Positions 17,130 to 22,024 of a stretch of DNA of 23,499 nucleotides are shown here, one piece after another. Where the stretch lies: NCBI GenBank assembly GCA_050185455.1, contig JBFWZL010000019.1, positions 1-23,499 on the forward strand, written 5' to 3'. Each line of letters starts with the position of its first letter. The stretch's first letter is position 1. The position numbers were made by a program, and so were the translations under genes. Below the pieces are notes generated by a model. That model had not been told where the DNA came from, did not search any database, and was given only the letters and a program-made list of their open reading frames with translations. This DNA is from SYOC01 sp050185455. GTDB lineage: Bacteria > Desulfobacterota > Binatia > Bin18.

Positions 17130-19055
17130 TCAGTGGTTCGCGGCGAACGCAAGGATCCTTTCGCAAAGCTGCTCCAGTGTCTTCGAGCTCTTTCCTTGCA
17201 AGTAAAGATTTTCTAATGTTGTTGCTAATAGTAAAGAGTTCTTTCTCTTAACTCCGTCCAAGAATCCCTGCTCTTGCTTCGCAGCATGCTCAGAACTGTC
17301 CCAAACACCCTGCCCAAAATCTGAATGCACTACGTCGGCAATGTTCGAGTGCCACATCACAACATTATTGCCCCAGTATGGTTCCTGCGGCATAGGGTCC
17401 GCGTCTTGTGCTCCGCAAAGCGATAAGATGCAGCGATTATCACGAGGATGGTTCCCTGGATTTTGGCGGTTTGCCTCCGCGTCGGAATCAAATACAGCGA
17501 ACACTGGAATCCCAAGCCCATTGGCAGTCGCCAATGGGCGACTCAGATTCTGTTTCCCGCTTGCGATCACAAAGTGGCAGCCGTGTCTCCGAAATTCATC
17601 CCAACGACCGGTTAAGTTCAAATACGTTGATATATATGCGACATCTTCAATTCCCTCGACCAATACCACGACGCTCGCAAAAAACAGTTCATTCTGAGAT
17701 GGCTGCATTATTTGCTCGATAGCTGCCATGGTACTTGTCGGTGAACGCGGCGCTTCCCCCAGTGCTTGGCCTAGCCTGTCTGAGATATTTTTGTGCGTCA
17801 CTTGGGATGGGATCGATTTTCTGTCATCAGGAGACTTGCGAATCATGCGAATATTTTCAAAGCCCTTACCCGATACGAAATAAGGGCTATGCGTGCTCAG
17901 AAGGATCTGAGCGTTCTTTGTTGATAGTTCTTCCAATAGGCTCGCCATATGACGAGATTGTGGTGGGTGCTGATACAACTCCGGTTCCTCGAACCCGAGG
18001 AGAAGCGTCGGCATATCTCCTTCCTCGTTTGCAGCGAGTTCCTGAAGAAGGGATACAAACACGGTCCTTTGAAGCCCATGGCCTAGTCGGGCCAGTTCAC
18101 CCAAGAAATCGTGCTCACCGACAGCCAACCTCGCTAGGGGCTCATTGACAGTAAACGATTTATCCGGATTGTAGTGCCAGTTGAGCCTGATTTTGGTACC
18201 CGAATGAGTCCATTCCTGTATTCGATGAGTCAGTGAATCACTCAGACCATCGAGGACATTCTGTTCCTTCTGTATGATTTGTTCGTACTTGTTTGCTACA
18301 TCTTTTCGCAACTCATTGATCGGCTCCTGAAAGTTCACTTTAGATCTTATTGTTCTTTCCAGAAGTTGGCCAAGAGCTGTCGCCCGACCCTCATCTTGTT
18401 CCGTAGTGGCGTCTTTTACAGCAGGCACATACACCCACTGAAGATATTTTCGAAGCCGATTCTCTCCCTTACTCCACCCATAAAACTGGTTTGGACTCGA
18501 TAAGAGTTCACACTGCTCGGGATGATTCTCTTCATAAACCCGGAGTGCCGACTCCATATCTCCTTTTGACGTCACCGCAGGAAGGTCAGGGAACTGTTGC
18601 CTTAGCGCTGAGTAGATATCCTTTAATTCTGCAGCCGATGCCTTTTTCTCGTTTTCTGAAAAGTATGGCGCAAAATCGCCCATGACAAGTCGTGACCCGT
18701 ATTGCTTTACTTCAGCACAACCAGCTTGCGGATCCCATTCTGCAATGGCCGATACTATGAGCTTTCCACTTCTGTAGTATGCTTTGAAATCCTCTTGTGC
18801 TTCCGGCGATAGCTGTTCAAACGTCATGACAACTTCAGCGGGACTCTCGATGTTTTTGTGATGCAAGTCCTCGTCGGATAACTTTAACAAATCAACAGAG
18901 GCGGCCGACGTATTCCTAAAGAATACGTTGAGCGCTTGCAGCACGGTGGATTTACCAGCTCCATTAGGCCCAACAAGACAGGTATAGTCATCCAGCGCAA
19001 TGGTTTCATTTTCGAAAGAACGAAAGTTTTTTATCTTGATTTCTGTAAGCCGCAC
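17130..19055 (-). CDS. OLD-family ATP-dependent nuclease (ATPase + TOPRIM)
   Basis: This is a 641-residue protein. The N-terminal ABC-type ATPase has EIKIKNFRSF and Walker A GPNGAGKST (29-37). Walker B FEEPELYQHP lies near residue 355 and the STHSPYF switch near 388. A TOPRIM nuclease domain follows, with VVLVEGIEDVAYI near 467 and FAVFDSDAE near 522, the acidic residues that bind catalytic metal. OLD nucleases nick or cut DNA; relatives act in P2 Old exclusion, Gabija (GajA), Paris-like and retron systems. There is no UvrD-like gene beside it, so it is not a normal Gabija. The GTG at 19055 is preceded by GGAGAG at 19062-19067. Base composition is visibly more AT-rich than the transfer genes, which points to separate acquisition. 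Confidence 0.9.
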   Translation of the reverse strand: MRLTEIKIKNFRSFENETIALDDYTCLVGPNGAGKSTVLQALNVFFRNTSAASVDLLKLSDEDLHHKNIESPAEVVMTFEQLSPEAQEDFKAYYRSGKLIVSAIAEWDPQAGCAEVKQYGSRLVMGDFAPYFSENEKKASAAELKDIYSALRQQFPDLPAVTSKGDMESALRVYEENHPEQCELLSSPNQFYGWSKGENRLRKYLQWVYVPAVKDATTEQDEGRATALGQLLERTIRSKVNFQEPINELRKDVANKYEQIIQKEQNVLDGLSDSLTHRIQEWTHSGTKIRLNWHYNPDKSFTVNEPLARLAVGEHDFLGELARLGHGLQRTVFVSLLQELAANEEGDMPTLLLGFEEPELYQHPPQSRHMASLLEELSTKNAQILLSTHSPYFVSGKGFENIRMIRKSPDDRKSIPSQVTHKNISDRLGQALGEAPRSPTSTMAAIEQIMQPSQNELFFASVVVLVEGIEDVAYISTYLNLTGRWDEFRRHGCHFVIASGKQNLSRPLATANGLGIPVFAVFDSDAEANRQNPGNHPRDNRCILSLCGAQDADPMPQEPYWGNNVVMWHSNIADVVHSDFGQGVWDSSEHAAKQEQGFLDGVKRKNSLLLATTLENLYLQGKSSKTLEQLCERILAFAANH

Positions 19056-19069
19056 CGTAGTCTCTCCAT

Positions 19070-19089
19070 AACGCTATGCCTTTAGCGTT
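19070..19089 (-). repeat. Perfect 7-bp inverted repeat at the helicase-stub/OLD junction
   Basis: AACGCTA (19070-19076) and TAGCGTT (19083-19089) are perfect inverted copies around a 6-base loop. The repeat contains the stop codon of the truncated helicase and lies 14 bp upstream of the OLD start codon. No T-run follows, so it is not a standard intrinsic terminator. It may be a scar of the event that joined the two genes, or an RNA hairpin in the leader of OLD. Confidence 0.6.
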
Positions 19090-19471
19090 TGCCATCCTTG
19101 ATCATCTTGTTGTAGTTCTTGGCCTCCAGGATCATCGTTGGCAGGAAGAATTTCTCCTCGATCTCCTGTGACCATTGTTTTCTAAGGTTTGCAGGTGTGA
19201 TGATAAGGATACGCCGTTTCCGTTCGGTCCATTTTTGAGCCAGCACAAGACCGGCCTCAATGGTTTTACCCAAACCGACTTCGTCAGCAAGTATCGCCCC
19301 TTTGGACAAAGGCGATTTGAAGGCAAACAGAGCAGCTTCGACCTGGTGGGGATTGAGATCGACCTGCGCATCGAACAACGTACCCGCCAGCTTTTCAGCA
19401 TCCGCTACGGAATGCCGCTTACTCAGCTCATGAGCGAAAAGCTTGGCATGGTAGTTGGTAATCATTGTCAC
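19082..19471 (-). pseudogene. Truncated SNF2-family helicase (N-terminal stub)
   Basis: This is a 129-residue frame that starts like a complete SNF2/DEAD-like helicase. It has NPHQ (40-43, Q-motif region), the Walker A motif LADEVGLGKTIEAG (61-74) and motif Ia, LIITPANLRKQW. It stops after NYNKMIKDGKR, before the DEAH box and the whole second ATPase lobe; from memory, relatives are several hundred to about a thousand residues long. The remaining sequence looks intact, with no frameshifts, so the loss seems recent or the stub is maintained. GGAG at 19478-19481 precedes a GTG start at 19471; ATG 19463 is the alternative. SNF2 helicases of this type occur beside WYL regulators in defence loci such as DISARM-like and restriction clusters. 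It cannot be an active helicase alone. Confidence 0.85.
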
Positions 19472-19496
19472 TTGTCACTCCCTGGATACTCGTTGT

Positions 19497-20387
19497 TTAT
19501 TGATCGCCGGAGGTTGTTTTGGTCATATAGCCTGGCGCTAACACCAGGTTCTGAACACCGTATAGCGCCTGCCTATTCCGAAGCCACAGGTGATACTCAG
19601 CGCCTTCTAAACGATGATCATCTGTGCAGTCCACATTCCATCGTCTAAGCACGTAACCCGCCACGGCGGCGCGCACATTGACCTTCAGTACACCCTCCTG
19701 CATGGCGTAATCCATTTCGATGGTTTCAGGGTGCGGCAACTTTGGGTGCGCCACCAACTCCATCTCAACGATGCGATTCCACTGGATGTCAGCTTCGCGT
19801 GTTTCATACTCTTGTGGCTCGCTTTCGGTGTTCGTCGGATCCGTGATACGAGTAATGTCGAAAGCGATAAAGGGTTCCCGCTTGCGGTCAAAAGCACGCA
19901 CATGCCAGCGCAGGCCATTGTCGACCAATACAAATGGAACAATTTCACGAGTGCTCAAGCCGGAATCAATTGAGCGATACTGAATGCGGACCACCCTCTT
20001 GTGATGGATAGCCCGAGTGAGAACAGCGAGGACAGGTAATAAAGGTCTATTTAATCCGGCCGGTGTTTCGCAGGGAATCATCGACTTGTGGCTACCGACG
20101 AAATCCTCTCCGAAGCCATGCGAAAGCGCGGCCAGCACCTGTGCAGGTGAGTAGTCAAACAGAGGCTTGAACGCCTCGGCTATTACATACGTTCTAGCCG
20201 TTGTGTCGTATTCGAGATTTTTAGGCGCCACTTCTCTATAAAGGGTAATGTCCCTTGTGGCCGCCGCCTCCCCAATACCAAACCGGGATACAAGGTCGCT
20301 TCGACCTATCTCGCCCAAGAAATAGACCCTAAAATCTATATGGGATAACCGCTCTTTTTGTGCCTGGCTTATTTCTGACAGAAGCAC
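19497..20387 (-). CDS. WYL-domain transcriptional regulator, BrxR/CapW-like
   Basis: This is a 296-residue protein. Residues 1-75 form a winged helix-turn-helix (RSDLVSRFGIGEAAATRDI with LYREVAPKNLEYD), followed by a helical linker. A WYL domain spans about 120-185, where RWHVRAFDRKREPFIAFDIT takes the place of the classic WYL motif, and a WCX-like C-terminal part follows. BrxR and CapW regulators have this plan and repress BREX, CBASS and other defence operons, probably until a nucleic-acid or nucleotide ligand binds the WYL domain. The GTG at 20387 has GGGGAGAG 7 bases upstream. The stop is 25 bp before the helicase stub, so it heads the minus-strand operon and faces divergent small genes across a 178-bp gap. 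Control of the OLD-SbcD-SbcC genes is inferred. Confidence 0.88.
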   Translation of the reverse strand: MLLSEISQAQKERLSHIDFRVYFLGEIGRSDLVSRFGIGEAAATRDITLYREVAPKNLEYDTTARTYVIAEAFKPLFDYSPAQVLAALSHGFGEDFVGSHKSMIPCETPAGLNRPLLPVLAVLTRAIHHKRVVRIQYRSIDSGLSTREIVPFVLVDNGLRWHVRAFDRKREPFIAFDITRITDPTNTESEPQEYETREADIQWNRIVEMELVAHPKLPHPETIEMDYAMQEGVLKVNVRAAVAGYVLRRWNVDCTDDHRLEGAEYHLWLRNRQALYGVQNLVLAPGYMTKTTSGDQ

Positions 20388-20478
20388 CGTAAATTCTCTC
20401 CCCTGACCCGTGTAGCCGAGTATTCTGCCCTAAAATGACGCCTTGTAGTACTCTTTTTTCATAATACGAACTTTTATA

Positions 20479-20507
20479 TTGACATAATCATTTTGATGAC
20501 GTTATCC
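20479..20507 (+). promoter_or_regulatory. Putative sigma-70 promoter for the small-gene operon
   Basis: A perfect -35 TTGACA (20479-20484) is followed after 17 bases by TTATCC (20502-20507), a moderate -10. It points toward the small genes from 20566. The AT-rich stretch just left of it probably also holds the divergent promoter of the WYL regulator. Confidence 0.5.
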
Positions 20508-20512
20508 TGCCT

Positions 20513-20538
20513 GCAGGGTAGAGATGGTCTCTGCCTGC
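20513..20538 (+). promoter_or_regulatory. Dyad at the predicted transcript start, operator or leader hairpin
   Basis: GCAGG(GT)AGAGA (20513-20524), loop TGG and TCTCT(G)CCTGC (20528-20538) form an imperfect 10-bp stem. It begins about where a transcript from the promoter at 20479-20507 should start. It lies in the gap shared with the BrxR/CapW-like gene, so it is a reasonable candidate operator for that regulator or a 5' leader hairpin. Confidence 0.45.
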
Positions 20539-20565
20539 TCTTTCATGTTGCACAGGAGTTCAGCT

Positions 20566-20739
20566 ATGGCTACCAACCCTCCGAAAGGCGATGGACACCG
20601 AAATGGCGCCGTCAGACAGCGCTCACAGACCAAGACCCCTGCAGGAAACTGGGTTAAGCGCGATGCCGAGACAGGGCAATTTATGGATGTGAAAACGACT
20701 GATAAGTCCCCGTTCAAGGGCGTCAGGAAAGAGAAGTAG
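20566..20739 (+). CDS. Small conserved basic protein of unknown function
   Basis: This is a 57-residue, very hydrophilic protein. It starts MATNPPKGDGHRNGAVRQRS, continues with TPAGNWVKRDAETGQFMDVK and ends with FKGVRKEK. I recall similar short proteins of about 50-60 residues in many proteobacterial genomes, with the same KGDGHR...VKRD.ETG.FMDVK pattern, but no function. I chose ATG 20566 because AGGAG lies 7 bases before it; an ATG at 20524 lies inside the upstream dyad and would add an unlikely leader. The lysine and arginine content suggests nucleic-acid or other polyanion binding, which is inference. It is the first of four small genes in a row. Confidence 0.75.
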   Translation: MATNPPKGDGHRNGAVRQRSQTKTPAGNWVKRDAETGQFMDVKTTDKSPFKGVRKEK

Positions 20740-20745
20740 TGGACC

Positions 20746-20766
20746 GCCCCCGGCAGTTCCGGGGGC
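20746..20766 (+). other. Strong GC-rich hairpin after the first small gene
   Basis: GCCCCCGG (20746-20753) and CCGGGGGC (20759-20766) form a perfect 8-bp stem with a 5-base loop, 6 bp after the stop codon. It is followed by an AT-rich tract (TAATTAT), not a clean T-run. It could be a weak terminator, an attenuator, or a processing or stability element between the first and second small genes. Confidence 0.55.
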
Positions 20767-20797
20767 CGGCCTAATTATCGATAACGGAGACTACCCC

Positions 20798-21061
20798 ATG
20801 ATTAAACTTCAAGGCGCAGTCATCAAAGAACAAGGCGTCACTTTCGCGATCACGGTCGTGAAAAGTCATATCTTGAACTCGCAGATGCAATGCCAGCAGG
20901 CAGCTCAATCCTTCCAGCCTCTATTCCCAGGCATGCCTATTGTGCTGATGGGGCAAGACGCTCGAGGCACTCCTACCTACTGGGGGCGGAAGGATATCGT
21001 GAATTTCTTGAGAAACGTCCATCCGAGCCGCATCCCTTGGAAAGAATACACGTTCAATTGA
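20798..21061 (+). CDS. Small protein of unknown function
   Basis: This is an 87-residue protein with a GGAG at about 20785-20788, ten bases before the ATG. It mixes beta-like and helical segments: MIKLQGAVIKEQGVTFAITV looks like a beta hairpin, followed by a helix (MQCQQAAQSF), then PGMPIVLMGQD, and a tail, WGRKDIVNFLRNV, that looks helical. There is no signal peptide or membrane segment. I do not recognise the family. It lies between two other small genes with short spacing, so co-transcription is likely if the hairpin at 20746-20766 is read through. Confidence 0.7.
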   Translation: MIKLQGAVIKEQGVTFAITVVKSHILNSQMQCQQAAQSFQPLFPGMPIVLMGQDARGTPTYWGRKDIVNFLRNVHPSRIPWKEYTFN

Positions 21062-21071
21062 GGGCACCGAA

Positions 21072-21320
21072 ATGATTGATATTGCTTTTGAAATAAACGG
21101 TAGGAAGGTGTCTCCACGAAACGTTGGTAATGCACTCGAGTCAGCCGCGCTGCAATCAGTACAAGACTCGATTTCCAAAGCCGTCGGATCCGCACGTTGC
21201 CCTGAGCATGGCCAGAAACCCAAAATCAAAGTCAAAGGCCGTAATCTCGATTCACTGACATTCGAGGTCTCGGGATGCTGCGACAGCTTGATTGCGGAAG
21301 TGAAGAGAAAATTGAAATAG
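21072..21320 (+). CDS. Small protein with CPEHG...GCC motif, unknown function
   Basis: This is an 82-residue soluble protein. The N-terminal half is helical (ALESAALQSVQDSISKAVG). It is followed by RCPEHGQKPKIKVKG, strands with LTFEVSGCC, and a C-terminal helix (IAEVKRKLK). The Cys-x2-His...Cys-Cys arrangement could bind a metal. I have a memory of short proteins of this shape across bacteria, without a known function. A GAGGGC about 7 bases before the ATG can serve as ribosome binding site. It starts 10 bp after the previous gene and ends 14 bp before the next. Confidence 0.7.
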   Translation: MIDIAFEINGRKVSPRNVGNALESAALQSVQDSISKAVGSARCPEHGQKPKIKVKGRNLDSLTFEVSGCCDSLIAEVKRKLK

Positions 21321-21334
21321 TTGAAGGAGAAGCC

Positions 21335-21703
21335 ATGAATGGCCCTACCCACCAGTTTGCAGGCGCGATCGCAGCGCTTGTTATGACTCAAAACGACATG
21401 TCAGAAAAGACATGCGCCCTGCATCATCCTGCTGCTGCCATTCCCATTGGTGCGTTGTTGGGAAAACTTCCAGACATGATTGAACCTGCCCTTGGGAACC
21501 CTAACCATCGACAGTTTTTCCATAGCATCGTGGTGTTTGGTTTACTGACTACTGGCATGTACAAAGTCTACCATTGGGAACCGCGGGATGATTTCGAGAA
21601 AGTAATAAGGGGCATGCTGTTGGTTGGCGGCGCCGCTTATCTGAGTCACTTGGCGCTGGATGCACTAACGAGTAAATCATTACCTCTCGTCGGAAAACTT
21701 TGA
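21335..21703 (+). CDS. YdjM-like membrane protein (DUF457-type putative metal-dependent hydrolase)
   Basis: This is a 122-residue protein starting MNGPTHQFAGAIAALV. The pattern of an early PTH, then LPDMIEP, then HRQFFHS, and near the end HLALDALTSKSLPL follows the P-x-H, PD, HRxxxHS and H-x(2)-LD motifs of the DUF457/YdjM family. Members are membrane-bound and annotated as metal-dependent hydrolases; E. coli YdjM is a LexA-controlled inner-membrane protein of uncertain activity. Hydrophobic segments are near residues 52-68 and 86-104. The start is set by GAAGGAG, 6 bases before ATG 21335; a GTG-like longer start would overlap the previous gene. It is shorter than typical members, so it may be a small variant. 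Confidence 0.75.
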   Translation: MNGPTHQFAGAIAALVMTQNDMSEKTCALHHPAAAIPIGALLGKLPDMIEPALGNPNHRQFFHSIVVFGLLTTGMYKVYHWEPRDDFEKVIRGMLLVGGAAYLSHLALDALTSKSLPLVGKL

Positions 21704-21864
21704 TCACCACATCATCTATTGCTCCTTCTCGACCTCAACAAACCATGAACATAGATAATTTTATTACCAGCTGAAGCTTGCTTAGCAATAAAGGGAATGA
21801 AACGGTATTAAACAACCTGACAAGGGAAGAGGTTAATAACGGCAAAGGCCTTACCCTAAAGGGC

Positions 21865-21890
21865 TGCCGCGCAGAGATCGACGCGCGGCA
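21865..21890. repeat. Perfect inverted repeat upstream of the relaxase (candidate oriT element)
   Basis: TGCCGCGC (21865-21872) and GCGCGGCA (21883-21890) pair perfectly around a 10-base loop. It lies 134 bp before the relaxase start. On the plus strand AATAAAAAGG follows, so it is not a standard terminator for the upstream operon. Inverted repeats near relaxase genes often mark origins of transfer, but this is inference only. Confidence 0.5.
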
Positions 21891-21977
21891 ATAAAAAGGC
21901 TACTCAAAGGGACGTGCCCCACTCCTGCAAAATCCACCCCCAACGAGCATCACGTTTTCCCTAGCGTAACCTGACCG

Positions 21978-21998
21978 GCGTCGGCACAGTGCTGGCGC
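21978..21998. promoter_or_regulatory. Interrupted palindrome before the relaxase gene
   Basis: GCG-tcg-GCAC-a-GTGC-tgg-CGC is symmetrical around 21988 with three unmatched bases in each arm. It ends 26 bp before the relaxase start codon. The shape fits a dimeric repressor site rather than an RNA hairpin. Confidence 0.35.
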
Positions 21999-22024
21999 AT
22001 GGAACCCATATTTAGGGTGAACAA

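Larger units (their letters stand above)
21704..22024. other. Non-coding gap upstream of the relaxase gene
   Basis: I see no gene in these 321 bases. They hold a perfect 8-bp inverted repeat (21865-21890), an interrupted 21-bp palindrome (21978-21998) and the relaxase ribosome binding site (AGGGTGA, 22014-22020). No T-tract follows the first hairpin on the plus strand. The repeats and position make it a candidate for an origin of transfer or a control region. Confidence 0.55.

Noticed and set aside
17114..17152. Upstream TTG start for the SbcD-like gene
   Set aside because: The added residues lie inside the end of the OLD gene, and the family start (MFKFIHAADIHLD) begins at ATG 17113.
17130..19471. 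Gabija system (GajA-like OLD with helicase)
   Set aside because: Gabija needs a UvrD/PcrA-like GajB. The helicase here is an SNF2-type stub, not UvrD, and no GajB is present.
12351..20387. BREX or DISARM locus
   Set aside because: A BrxR-like regulator and an SNF2 remnant are present, but no PglZ, BrxC, methyltransferase, DrmA, DrmB or DrmC is in the window.
20524..20565. ATG 20524 as start of the first small gene
   Set aside because: It lies within the dyad with no ribosome binding site, while ATG 20566 has AGGAG 7 bases upstream and begins the conserved sequence.
21865..21890. Intrinsic terminator for the small-gene operon
   Set aside because: The hairpin is strong but lies 160 bp after the last gene and is followed by A-rich, not T-rich, sequence on the plus strand.
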